Assembly (NCBI GenBank): GCA_013816725.1
Contig: JACDEA010000042.1
Location: 1 to 10,642 of the forward strand
Direction of reading: 5' to 3'
Source: Actinomycetota bacterium
Lineage (GTDB): Bacteria > Actinomycetota > Acidimicrobiia > Acidimicrobiales > JACDEA01
Length of the DNA: 10,642 bases
Shown one piece after another: positions 1-6,325 of the stretch. A program made the position numbers and the translations under genes. The notes beneath the pieces are model-generated. The model was not told the origin of the DNA and made no database searches. It worked only from the letters and a program-made list of their open reading frames with translations. Every line of letters starts with the position of its first letter. Position 1 is the stretch's first letter.

Positions 1-895
1 CACCGGGAACGCGCAAGTACGAGTCGACGGGCACCCGGCCGCGGTCGTCGACCGGCAACCCGATCCGACGGGGCAGCTCGCTGGGGCGTTGCCCCGCGGT
101 CCACACGATGGTGGCGGACGTGTACGGCGCGACGGCGTTGTCGCTCAGGTGGACGATCCCGTCCACGCAGCTCTCCAGCCGGGTCGACAGGTGCAACTCG
201 ACGGCCTTGCGGCGAAGGGCCCGCTCGGCGTAGGACGCCAGCCGCGGGTCGAGGCCGGGCAGCAGCGTGGGCGCCGCCTCGACGAGGACCCAGCGCAGGT
301 CGTTCGGGCGTAAACGCGGGTAGGCGCGGCGCAGCGCGTCCCGAGTGAGCGATTCCAGCTCGGCCAGCGCCTCCACGCCCGAGTAGCCGCCGCCGATGAA
401 CGTGAACGTGAGGAGCTCGCGCCTCAGCGCGAGGTCGTCGGTGGCGTCGGCGGCGTCGAGTTGGCGCAAGACGCGGTTCCGCAACCAGATCGCGTCGGGC
501 AGCGTTTTGAACCCCACGGCGTTTTCGAGCAGGCCCGGGATCGGCAGCGTCGTCGGCACCGAGCCGGGGGAGAGGATCAACGAGCGGAAGGCGACCTCAT
601 GGGTGTCGCCGTTGAGGTCGACGATCGTGGCCCGACGGGCGGCGGGATCGAGTGCAGTGACCCGGCCGGTGAGGACCGCGGTCCGGGGTAGAAACTCCCG
701 CAGCGGGATGACGGCGTGGCGGGGTTCGAGCGTCCCCGAGGCGGCTTCGGGCAGCAGGGGCGAGAACAGGAAGAAGTTCTCGCCGGCGACGAGCAGCACG
801 CGCTCACCCCGCCCTCGGAGGAGCTGCTCCAAGCGCCGGGCCGCGAACGCGCCGCCGAACCCCCCGCCGACGATAAGGACGTCGTACTGGTTCAC
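1..895 (-). CDS. NAD(P)/FAD-dependent oxidoreductase, type II NADH dehydrogenase-like (3' end outside window)
   Basis: The 298 visible residues match the NDH-2 family. These are monotopic membrane flavoproteins that pass electrons from NADH to quinone without pumping protons. The FAD-binding glycine motif VGGGFGG is at residues 9-15. The family-typical segment FSPLLPEAASGTLEPRH is at 44-60. The second Rossmann fold, for NAD(P)H, has IGGGYSGVE at 167-175. The strand-loop TIVWTAGQRPS at 262-272 follows. About 100-150 C-terminal residues, including the usual membrane-anchoring end, lie beyond position 1. The start is the GTG at 895-893, chosen because AAGGAG (909-904) lies eight bases upstream. 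The gene begins 32 bases after the ArsR stop codon on the same strand, so it is probably the last gene of the SRPBCC-ArsR operon. Its SD lies inside a perfect hairpin (see 906-927). Other FAD disulfide-reductase-like enzymes of the same superfamily are possible. The NADH:quinone role is inferred from family resemblance. Confidence 0.9.
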   Translation of the reverse strand, partial: MNQYDVLIVGGGFGGAFAARRLEQLLRGRGERVLLVAGENFFLFSPLLPEAASGTLEPRHAVIPLREFLPRTAVLTGRVTALDPAARRATIVDLNGDTHEVAFRSLILSPGSVPTTLPIPGLLENAVGFKTLPDAIWLRNRVLRQLDAADATDDLALRRELLTFTFIGGGYSGVEALAELESLTRDALRRAYPRLRPNDLRWVLVEAAPTLLPGLDPRLASYAERALRRKAVELHLSTRLESCVDGIVHLSDNAVAPYTSATIVWTAGQRPSELPRRIGLPVDDRGRVPVDSYLRVPG

Positions 896-905
896 TGGCC
901 ACGCT

Positions 906-927
906 CCTTGTGAATCCAATCACAAGG
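906..927 (-). promoter_or_regulatory. Hairpin enclosing the Shine-Dalgarno of the NDH-2-like gene
   Basis: On the minus strand, CCTTGTGA and TCACAAGG form a perfect 8-bp stem around a 6-base loop (TTGGAT). The 3' arm supplies the AAGG of the AAGGAG ribosome-binding site at 909-904. The hairpin begins directly after the ArsR TAG stop (930-928). No T-run follows, so an intrinsic terminator is unlikely. What I see is the perfect dyad and the SD overlap. That it controls translation or acts as a protein-binding dyad is inference. Confidence 0.55.
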
Positions 928-1266
928 CTAGGGGTTTTGGTGCCCGGCAAGATAGGTCCGGAGGGACTTGAGGCGGTCGTCCCACTCGGCGCCGACGTCG
1001 GTGATCCAGTCCAGCGCGTCGGTGAGGGGCGCCGGGCTCAGGGCGTAGAACAGCTCGCGGCCGTGCCGGGTCGTGCGGACGAGTCCGGCGTCGCTCAGCG
1101 CGTTGAGGTGCTTGGTGACGGCTTGGCGGCTGACCGGGAACTGCGTCGACAGTTGCGTTGCCGTCATCTGTCCGGCGCTGGCGACGGCGCGCAGCACGGC
1201 GCGACGCGTCGGGTCGGACAACGCGGCGAACACCGCGTCGACCTTCTCGTCCTTGTCGTCCGTCAC
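928..1266 (-). CDS. ArsR-family winged-helix transcriptional repressor
   Basis: A 112-residue protein with the typical ArsR layout. ALSDPTRRAVLRAVAS (15-30) is the family's opening helix. TATQLSTQFPVSRQAVTKHL (35-54) is the helix-turn-helix. GLVRTTRHGRELFYALS (61-77) is the beta wing. A C-terminal helix (about 82-108, with DALDWITDVGAEWDDRL) completes it. No cysteine is present, so it is not a metal sensor of the CxC type. It resembles the ArsR subgroup that is found beside SRPBCC proteins. The GTG start at 1266-1264 is chosen because it overlaps the SRPBCC stop as GTGA and gives the normal family length. The frame stays open upstream to 1773, but that part is antisense to other genes. Likely role: dimeric repressor of its own operon, perhaps through the GGTTG/CAACC palindromes at 1577-1626. 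Its ligand is unknown. Confidence 0.93.
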   Translation of the reverse strand: MTDDKDEKVDAVFAALSDPTRRAVLRAVASAGQMTATQLSTQFPVSRQAVTKHLNALSDAGLVRTTRHGRELFYALSPAPLTDALDWITDVGAEWDDRLKSLRTYLAGHQNP

Positions 1267-1565
1267 GCGGCCGACTCCACCACGGTGACCCGCGTTTCTT
1301 CGGCCACTGGTTCCAGCTCGAGGGCGACCCGAGTGGCGGCGTGGCGTTGGTGCGCTGGCCACCAGCGCCACGCCAAACGTCGGGGCGGGTCGACCTCCTC
1401 GACAATGGCGAACCGCACCGAGCCGTCGGGGAAGCGGAAGGTCGCCCGCCCCAGGGGTGCCGGGTCGATTTCGACGTCGGCGCCGAACCAGGCCGACAGG
1501 GCAGCGGCGTCGGTCACCGCGGCCCACGCTTCCTCCACTGGCGCCTCGACGAGGATCGACGTCAT
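1263..1565 (-). CDS. SRPBCC (AHSA1/START-like) family protein, short form
   Basis: A 100-residue protein. EAPVEEAWAAVTDAAALSAWFG (about residues 7-28) is the recognisable N-terminal part of the AHSA1-type SRPBCC fold. It is followed by beta strands with GRATFRFPDG, a tryptophan-rich strand LAWRWWPA and the end TRVTVVES. SRPBCC proteins bind hydrophobic ligands in a deep cavity. Most AHSA1-like members are about 140-160 residues and close the cavity with a long C-terminal helix. That helix is missing here, because the frame ends at the TGA that overlaps the ArsR GTG. The start is ATG 1565-1563, with no clear SD. SRPBCC-ArsR neighbours are common in actinobacteria, where the SRPBCC protein may bind the effector, but the function is not established. 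It is the first gene of the operon and is translationally coupled to arsR. Confidence 0.85.
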   Translation of the reverse strand: MTSILVEAPVEEAWAAVTDAAALSAWFGADVEIDPAPLGRATFRFPDGSVRFAIVEEVDPPRRLAWRWWPAHQRHAATRVALELEPVAEETRVTVVESAA

Positions 1566-1576
1566 CGCAACTCAAT

Positions 1577-1626
1577 GGTTGCACAACCGACGGCGCGGGT
1601 GCGATAAGGTGCAACCGTTCGGTTGC
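1577..1626. promoter_or_regulatory. Divergent control region with two palindromes and a clpP promoter candidate
   Basis: Two palindromes lie between the SRPBCC-ArsR operon and clpP. GGTTGCACAACC is at 1577-1588, and GCAACCGTTCGGTTGC (7-bp arms) at 1611-1626. A larger inverted repeat, GGTTGCAC (1577-1584) and GTGCAACC (1609-1616), is built from the same units. A plausible clpP promoter reads TTGCAC (1579-1584), an 18-base spacer, then GATAAG (1603-1608). One palindrome therefore covers the -35 and the other the expected transcription start. I found no convincing promoter for the minus-strand operon. The most likely binder is the adjacent ArsR repressor, which is inference from position. Confidence 0.55.
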
Positions 1627-1642
1627 GTGATAGGAGGCCGCG

Positions 1643-2278
1643 GTGAGCGGGTATCTGGTGCCGACAGTGTTGGAGCAGACAGCGATGGGCGAGCGGGCCT
1701 TCGATCTGTACTCGCGCCTGCTCAAGGACCGCATCGTGATCCTCGGGACGCAGGTCGACGACGCCAGCGCCAACCTCGTGGTCGGCCAGTTGCTTCATCT
1801 CGCCGCCGAGAAGGACGACAAGGACATCTCGCTGTACATCAACAGCCCCGGTGGTTCGGCCACTGCCATGTTCGCCATCTACGACGCCATGCAGCTCATT
1901 CCGTGCGAGGTGTCGACGGTGTGCATGGGGATGGCGGCGTCGGCCGCCGCGGTGTTGCTCGCCGCCGGCGCCCCGGGCAAGCGGTTCGCGCTACCGAATT
2001 CGCGCGTCCTCATCCATCAACCGCACGGCGGCGCGCAGGGCCAGCAGATCGACATCGAGATCCAAGCGGCGGAGATCAAGTTCCTGCGCCGGCGCATGGA
2101 GGAGGTGCTGGCGCTGCACACCGGCCAGCCCATCGACCGCGTCGCACGCGACACCGACCGCGACTTCATCATGGGCGCCGACGCGGCGCGCGAGTACGGC
2201 ATGGTCGACCACGTGATGACCAGTCAGCGGCCGCCGCTGGCCGCCTTGTCGACCGACGCCCTCCCCGCCGCCGAGTGA
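1643..2278 (+). CDS. clpP: ATP-dependent Clp protease proteolytic subunit ClpP
   Basis: A 211-residue ClpP serine protease subunit. Such subunits form two heptameric rings and degrade substrates unfolded by a Clp ATPase. The triad is visible: Ser100 in GMAASAAAVLLAAG, His125 in VLIHQPHGG and Asp174 in DTDRDFIM, each three residues later than in mature E. coli ClpP. The family segments SRLLKDRIVILG (24-35) and DISLYINSPGGS (61-72) are also present. The GTG start at 1643 has AGGAGG (1632-1637) five bases upstream. The C-terminal tail after VDHVM is short and Ala/Pro-rich. The gene stands alone: no second clpP, clpX or tig adjoins it. Actinobacteria usually carry clpP1-clpP2 in tandem, so this is probably an extra paralogue. 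The residues around the active serine resemble ClpP2, while IHQPHGG resembles ClpP1. The palindromes upstream suggest regulated expression. Confidence 0.96.
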   Translation: MSGYLVPTVLEQTAMGERAFDLYSRLLKDRIVILGTQVDDASANLVVGQLLHLAAEKDDKDISLYINSPGGSATAMFAIYDAMQLIPCEVSTVCMGMAASAAAVLLAAGAPGKRFALPNSRVLIHQPHGGAQGQQIDIEIQAAEIKFLRRRMEEVLALHTGQPIDRVARDTDRDFIMGADAAREYGMVDHVMTSQRPPLAALSTDALPAAE

Positions 2279-2399
2279 CCCCTTAGCTCCTCGGTGGAAC
2301 TTGCGATGGCTGGGATCACGGGTGCTCGTAGCCTGCCCCTCCGCTACTGCCAAGTAACCTCAACCTGCTTCGCGAACGTCTGCTGTCTGGGCGTCGCAG
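2279..2399. other. Intergenic region between clpP and tRNA-Cys
   Basis: This 121-base stretch holds no credible gene. TAACCT at 2355-2360 fits the loose actinobacterial -10 pattern TANNNT and could start the tRNA transcript about 33 bases before the mature 5' end, but I see no good -35. No clear terminator hairpin with a T-run follows clpP. Confidence 0.4.
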
Positions 2400-2471
2400 G
2401 GCGGCGTGGCCGAGTGGCTTAGGCAAGGGACTGCAAATCCCTGTACAGCGGTTCGATTCCGCTCGCCGCCT
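2400..2471 (+). tRNA. tRNA-Cys (anticodon GCA)
   Basis: A full cloverleaf can be folded. The acceptor stem is GGCGGCG (2400-2406) with CGCCGCC (2464-2470). The discriminator is T2471, matching the U73 typical of tRNA-Cys. A normal D-arm follows. The anticodon stem AGGGA/TCCCT holds the loop CTGCAAA with anticodon GCA at 2433-2435. The T-arm is AGCGG/CCGCT around TTCGATT. CCA is not encoded. The length is 72 bases. It lies alone, downstream of clpP on the same strand. Its 3' three-quarters are antisense to the end of the polysaccharide deacetylase frame. Confidence 0.97.
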
Positions 2472-3240
2472 CTAGATAAAGCAGGTCAGACGCCTGGGCG
2501 TGGCCTTCGACTTGTGGGCGCTTGTTGGCGACGCCGTGCTGGCCGAGCGGACCGACCTCGACCCCGAGTTCGGCGAAGCGTTCGGCCAAGGGCGCCAACG
2601 CCCCGAGACCGGAACGCCACGCGCCCGGCGCCGATGTGCAATCGCTGTCATGCAACAACACGGTGCCGCCGGGTTTCAGGGCGCGATCGACGTCGGCCAC
2701 GACGGTGTCTGGTGAAGCATTGGGTCGCCAGTCCCGGCCCCAGCAAGTCCAAAGCACCGGCGCCAACCCGAGCCGCATCGCAGCCCGCAAGGTCCCGAAT
2801 GAAACGCTCCCATACGGCGGTCTGAACCATGTGGGCGCCGTCCCCGTCGTCGCCGCGATCGTGTCGACGGCCCGCGCCGCGTCGTCGAACACCGCCCCAG
2901 GTGTGCGTTCGAGGTGTGACTTGTGGCGGTATCCGTGCACGGCGATCTCGTGGCCGGCCGCGGCCACCTCCTCTGCGATTGATGGGTGCTTGTCGACCAT
3001 CTCGCCCAGCATGAAGAACGTCGCCCGGTAGCGGAGCCGGTCCAGCTCGCGGAGGAACAACGGCGTCGACGCGGGGTCGGGCCCGTCATCAAAGGTCAGC
3101 GCGACATGCGTGGCGCTGCCGACGCCGGCCAGAGCCGGGAAGGCCCGCACGCGCAACTGCCGGATGCTGGTGATGATGGGCCCGGCGTGAACGACGGCCG
3201 CGGCCGCGCCAATTCCGGCGGCCATCACGATGGGTTTCAC
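2419..3240 (-). CDS. Polysaccharide deacetylase (NodB/CE4 family), membrane-anchored or exported
   Basis: A 273-residue CE4 protein, a metal-dependent hydrolase family that removes N- or O-acetyl groups from glycans. The motifs are in order: TFDDGP (49-54, catalytic and metal Asp), HGYRH (102-106, the two metal-binding His), RPPYG (140-144), WGRDWRP (167-173) and LLHD (196-199, catalytic His). Residues 2-24 form one hydrophobic segment after a lysine, a signal anchor or uncleaved signal. The GTG start at 3240-3238 overlaps the stop of the glycosyltransferase as GTGA, so the two are translationally coupled. The catalytic fold should end near residue 232. The remaining tail of about 41 residues looks non-conserved. 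Residues 257-273 are simply the antisense reading of tRNA-Cys, because no earlier in-frame stop exists. The substrate is unknown. The paired glycosyltransferase suggests an envelope glycan or glycolipid. Confidence 0.92.
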   Translation of the reverse strand: MKPIVMAAGIGAAAAVVHAGPIITSIRQLRVRAFPALAGVGSATHVALTFDDGPDPASTPLFLRELDRLRYRATFFMLGEMVDKHPSIAEEVAAAGHEIAVHGYRHKSHLERTPGAVFDDAARAVDTIAATTGTAPTWFRPPYGSVSFGTLRAAMRLGLAPVLWTCWGRDWRPNASPDTVVADVDRALKPGGTVLLHDSDCTSAPGAWRSGLGALAPLAERFAELGVEVGPLGQHGVANKRPQVEGHAQASDLLYLEAASGIEPLYRDLQSLA

Positions 3241-4970
3241 GAGCTGCTGACAGGCGCGGGGACGACGTGATAGCTCGCGGCCGTCGCCCCCAACGCGTCG
3301 AGGGCGGCGACCAGTTCGGCGGGATCGACGGACCGGCCGTCGATCACATACACGCGACCGGCGCGCAGGCGGAGCACATCGTTGTCGCCCGGCTTCAAGA
3401 TCGTCGGACCCACGACGACCTTTTCGTGGGTCAAGCGAGCAGCGACGAGGTCATAGCCGTTGACCCGCCGATTGGGCACGAACGCCAGGCAGCGTTCCCC
3501 CGTCGCCCGGCCGATCGCGCGACCGGTACCGGCGACGTCCTCCTCGGCGCGCTCGGCCCGGATGCGCACCCGGTGACCGGTGCCGCCGTTGACGACCTCG
3601 ACGCCCGCGTTGCTCAACTTGGTTATGGCCTCGGTATCTTGTCGCGCCAACTGCCCGTCGACCACAGCCGAAACTCCAAGCCGCGCCAACGCGTTCTCGA
3701 CCGCGGCGTCTCGGGCTGCCGCGCCGGACACGCGAACCGCGATGAACACGTTGTCGCTGTGGCGCGGAACGCGGCTCACACCGACGCCGTGCGCGGCAGC
3801 GACACCGACCCCGACGGTGAAGGTCGCGTAGAAGGCAGCGACGCCGGCAATCGAGATGGCGACGCGCGACCTCCGCGGCCGCAGCGGAGTGAGGGACTCG
3901 AGGCTCTGTGCGTCACGCGCCTCAGCCGCAGCGTCACCGGCGAACATGGCCTTGGCGGCCGAACGCATCGCGGTCCGCTGCCCACCCGTGACGACGTCCA
4001 GGGTGGGTACCAGGTCGATTGGATCGCGCACATAGGCGGCCACCCCGGCGGCATGCATGTCCTCCGCGTTCTCGACACCATGGCCGGGAATGGGCCGGAA
4101 GCTCAACACTGGAACGCCGCTGGCGAACGCCTCCATGCAGGTGAGCCCGCCCGCGTTCTGCACGACCGCATCGCACGCTCGCATCAGCAGCGGCATGTCG
4201 TCGGTCCAACCGAAGACGAGGCCGCCGCCCCGGGCGCGCAGCTGTTCGGCCAACGGCGCGTTGCGGCCGCAGACGACGACCGGGGTGTACTTGTCCGACC
4301 GCGACAGAACGTCGAACGTCTCGACCACGTCGCCGACGCCCCACGACCCGGCCACGATGAGCACGGCACGCGCGTCCGGGCGCAGACCGACGCGCCGACG
4401 GGCCTCGGCAACGCTCGGTCGGCGGGAGAAGAACCGCGGCGCTACGAGCGGGCCCGGGGCGGCGACGCGACCGGGCACCCTCCCGGCCGCCTTCACGGCG
4501 GACTGCGGATGCACGCAGAGATGCAGATCGACGAACTTGTGCACCAGCAGCGGGTGAACCGCGAAGTCGGTGATATACGTCACCACCGGTATCGCGAGCT
4601 TTCCTTTTTGCCGGCGCCGTCCCAACGCCAGCGAGGCCAGCGGATAGGTGGACACGACCACGTCGGCGTTGAATTCACGGATCCACTTCAGCAGCCGACG
4701 ACCGGCGATTGCGTTGACGAAGCGGGTGACGGGCCCGATGAGGAAGGGCAGCCGGTACCAGAGGCGATACGTCAGCTGATATGCCCACGGAGCAAAGCGA
4801 AGCTGAGCTTCGTAACCGATGCGGAAGACGGGCCCGATACGAAGCGGCGGCGCGTCGAGGAGATCGACGACGCGCGTGTTGTGCCCCTCGCTCTCGAGGC
4901 GGCGCGACAACTCGCGGGCGGCGCCGTCGTGGCCCGCCCCCATGCTCGCCGACACGATCATGAACCTCAT
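3237..4970 (-). CDS. MGDG synthase-like glycosyltransferase (GT28 type) fused to a membrane segment and a degenerate NodB-like domain
   Basis: A 577-residue protein. Residues 1-350 look like the diacylglycerol glycosyltransferase/MurG-type fold. SASMGAGHDGAA (7-18) is the MGDG-synthase N-terminal glycine loop. ADVVVSTYP (102-110) and VTYITDFAVHP (130-140) follow. VFGWTDDMPLLM (252-263) and QNAGGLTCMEAFASGVPV (271-288) form the UDP-sugar-binding half. A Pro/Arg linker leads to a hydrophobic helix at about 370-394. Residues 407-572 then follow the strand and helix order of the neighbouring deacetylase without its metal ligands (see findings). The likely role is transfer of a sugar from a nucleotide sugar to a membrane lipid at the cytoplasmic face. 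Donor and acceptor are unknown. The start is ATG 4970, with only a weak AGGGA about 12 bases upstream. A second in-frame ATG at 4961 is possible. It is the first gene of the pair with the deacetylase. Confidence 0.87.
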   Translation of the reverse strand: MRFMIVSASMGAGHDGAARELSRRLESEGHNTRVVDLLDAPPLRIGPVFRIGYEAQLRFAPWAYQLTYRLWYRLPFLIGPVTRFVNAIAGRRLLKWIREFNADVVVSTYPLASLALGRRRQKGKLAIPVVTYITDFAVHPLLVHKFVDLHLCVHPQSAVKAAGRVPGRVAAPGPLVAPRFFSRRPSVAEARRRVGLRPDARAVLIVAGSWGVGDVVETFDVLSRSDKYTPVVVCGRNAPLAEQLRARGGGLVFGWTDDMPLLMRACDAVVQNAGGLTCMEAFASGVPVLSFRPIPGHGVENAEDMHAAGVAAYVRDPIDLVPTLDVVTGGQRTAMRSAAKAMFAGDAAAEARDAQSLESLTPLRPRRSRVAISIAGVAAFYATFTVGVGVAAAHGVGVSRVPRHSDNVFIAVRVSGAAARDAAVENALARLGVSAVVDGQLARQDTEAITKLSNAGVEVVNGGTGHRVRIRAERAEEDVAGTGRAIGRATGERCLAFVPNRRVNGYDLVAARLTHEKVVVGPTILKPGDNDVLRLRAGRVYVIDGRSVDPAELVAALDALGATAASYHVVPAPVSSS

Positions 4971-5013
4971 CGGTGCGATCTTTCCCTAGCGAAGGTATGA
5001 GTAGGGTTCGCGC
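4971..5013. promoter_or_regulatory. Divergent promoter region, glycosyltransferase and DMT transporter
   Basis: Only 43 bases separate the two start codons. On the plus strand, TAGGGT (5002-5007) lies six bases before GTG 5014, the spacing expected for a leaderless transcript. No SD is evident there. On the minus strand, TACCTT (4997-4992) is a possible -10. No good -35 is seen for either direction. Confidence 0.35.
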
Positions 5014-5892
5014 GTGGCCGCCGCCGTCGTCGCGCTGTGCTCGGCGACAGCGTATGCGTTGGCCTCGGTACTTCAACAACGCGCCGCGGCCGCGCAGCCG
5101 GCCGCGTTGTCGATGCGCACCGGCCTCCTCGTCCGCCTGGCGACGCGTCCGCTGTGGCTGCTCGGGTTTTTGGCCGACGTCGGGGGCTACGCGCTCCAAT
5201 TCGTCGCCCTCGGGTTGGGCTCATTAGCCCTCGTCCAGCCCCTGCTTGTGTCCGGATTGCTCATCGCTCTGCCCCTGAGCGCGTGGTTGTCAAACCGCGA
5301 CCTGCGCCGCACCGAGTGGGCGGGCGCGGTCGCCCTGGTGGTCGGTCTCGGCGCCTTTCTGGTCGTGGCGCACCCCGCCTCTGGGACTGACGACGCCAGT
5401 CGGCGGGCTTGGATCGCCGTCGCGCTGGCGACTCTTGTTCCCGCCGGCGTACTCGTCGGCGTCGGTGCCGCCCGCGAGGGCGCTCCGCGTGCCCGCGCTC
5501 TCGCCACCGCTACCGGGCTCCTCTACGGTTTCACTGCCGCGCTCACGAAGACTTCCGCGCACCTGCTTTCGCTCGGGATCGGCCACGCCCTCGCCGCGTG
5601 GCAGCCCTATGCGCTGCTGGTTTGCGGTGTCCTAGGCATGCTCCTCGCCCAGTCCGCGTTCCAGGCTGCTCCACTCGACGCGTCGCTCCCGCTGCTGACT
5701 GTTGTCGATCCGTTGGCCAGCGTGCTGATCGGCGCGTTCGCCTTTCACGAAGCGATGGCCAACTCGTTGTTCGCGATCGTCGTCGAGCTCGCCGCAATCG
5801 CGCTCCTCGCCGTCGGCGTGTTTCGAGTCAGCGCGCCGGCTCAGGTCGGCAAGAGATGGTCGACCCTGTCCACGCAACACCGTGTGGATTAG
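5014..5892 (+). CDS. DMT (EamA/NIPA-like) family integral membrane transporter
   Basis: A 292-residue, almost entirely hydrophobic protein with about nine or ten predicted membrane helices in two halves, as expected of the drug/metabolite transporter superfamily. The first half begins with VALCSATAYALASVLQQRAA and contains FLADVGGYALQFVALGLGSLALVQPLL (about 52-78). The ALGxGSLALVQPL stretch is typical of the NIPA-like/EamA branch found in actinobacteria. The second half has ATGLLYGFTAALTKTSAHLL, followed by QSAFQAAPLDASLPLLTVVDPLASVLIGAFAFHE. The substrate cannot be predicted: export of a metabolite or a divalent cation (NIPA-type) are both possible. The start is GTG 5014; no SD, probably leaderless. 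Its TAG stop overlaps the TAA of the convergent hypothetical gene. It shares a short divergent promoter region with the glycosyltransferase. Confidence 0.9.
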   Translation: MAAAVVALCSATAYALASVLQQRAAAAQPAALSMRTGLLVRLATRPLWLLGFLADVGGYALQFVALGLGSLALVQPLLVSGLLIALPLSAWLSNRDLRRTEWAGAVALVVGLGAFLVVAHPASGTDDASRRAWIAVALATLVPAGVLVGVGAAREGAPRARALATATGLLYGFTAALTKTSAHLLSLGIGHALAAWQPYALLVCGVLGMLLAQSAFQAAPLDASLPLLTVVDPLASVLIGAFAFHEAMANSLFAIVVELAAIALLAVGVFRVSAPAQVGKRWSTLSTQHRVD

Positions 5893-6314
5893 GAGTGCGC
5901 GCGACGGAGCAGCGTCCCGCTCGGTTGCTCGGATCTAGTAGTCACAGCACTGGACGGCAGAAGTCGGAGATCCCAGAGCGGGTGGTCGTGTCCCGTGACC
6001 GTCAGGGCCGCGCTGCAGACCAACCGAACGCCCGCGTCTGCGGCGGCGCCGGCGGAGTGCGCGGTGATCCAGCACGACACACCCAGCGAGCCGTCCGGGG
6101 GAGGCGCGTCGTAGCTGTATGTCGAGCGCACTGTCCCCGGTTCGCCCGCGTTCTGCTTCGCCAATTCCTTTGCTACTGCGTCAACCACCCGATCCTCCGA
6201 ATCGGCGGATCCAAGCGCCCGAAGCACGACATCGACACACCAGCGATCTTGGTTGTCGGACGGAACCGTCATAACCGACAGCATGCTCCTCGCGTCGGTC
6301 TGAGGCACAGTCAT
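5889..6314 (-). CDS. Hypothetical protein (conserved-looking soluble protein)
   Basis: I do not recognise this 141-residue protein. It has no signal peptide, membrane segment or cofactor motif. It appears to have alternating helices and strands: DRWCVDVVLRALGSADSEDRVVDAVAKEL near the N-terminus, then SLGVSCWITAHSAGAAADAGVRLVCSAAL and VTGHDHPLWDLRLLPSSA. Three cysteines are spread out with no motif. Codon use is only moderately GC-rich at third positions but compatible with coding. The start is uncertain. ATG 6314 has no SD, while ATG 6281 and ATG 6272 lie 1 and 14 bases after a GAGGAG. A perfect SD further upstream serves a six-codon frame instead (see 6326-6346). The stop TAA (5891-5889) overlaps the transporter's stop tail to tail. 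It is a single gene with no operon partner. Confidence 0.6.
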   Translation of the reverse strand: MTVPQTDARSMLSVMTVPSDNQDRWCVDVVLRALGSADSEDRVVDAVAKELAKQNAGEPGTVRSTYSYDAPPPDGSLGVSCWITAHSAGAAADAGVRLVCSAALTVTGHDHPLWDLRLLPSSAVTTRSEQPSGTLLRRAHS

Positions 6315-6325
6315 TTCGGACCGGC

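Noticed and set aside
906..927. The hairpin after arsR as an intrinsic terminator
   Set aside because: No T-run follows on the minus strand, and the stem contains the SD of the next gene.
928..1773. A 281-codon minus-strand frame that would extend ArsR far upstream
   Set aside because: The extra 169 residues are out of frame with SRPBCC and antisense to the clpP start. The GTG at 1266 gives a normal ArsR length.
910..2286. A 458-codon plus-strand frame across the ArsR, SRPBCC and clpP region
   Set aside because: It is antisense to two clear genes and in a wrong frame of clpP. The product is low-complexity Arg/Ala/Gly sequence.
3267..5000. A 577-codon open frame on the plus strand opposite the glycosyltransferase of identical length
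   Set aside because: Its translation is rich in Arg, His, Gly and Asp without any fold-like pattern, whereas the minus strand gives a clear glycosyltransferase. High G+C keeps the antisense frame open. The equal length is a coincidence.
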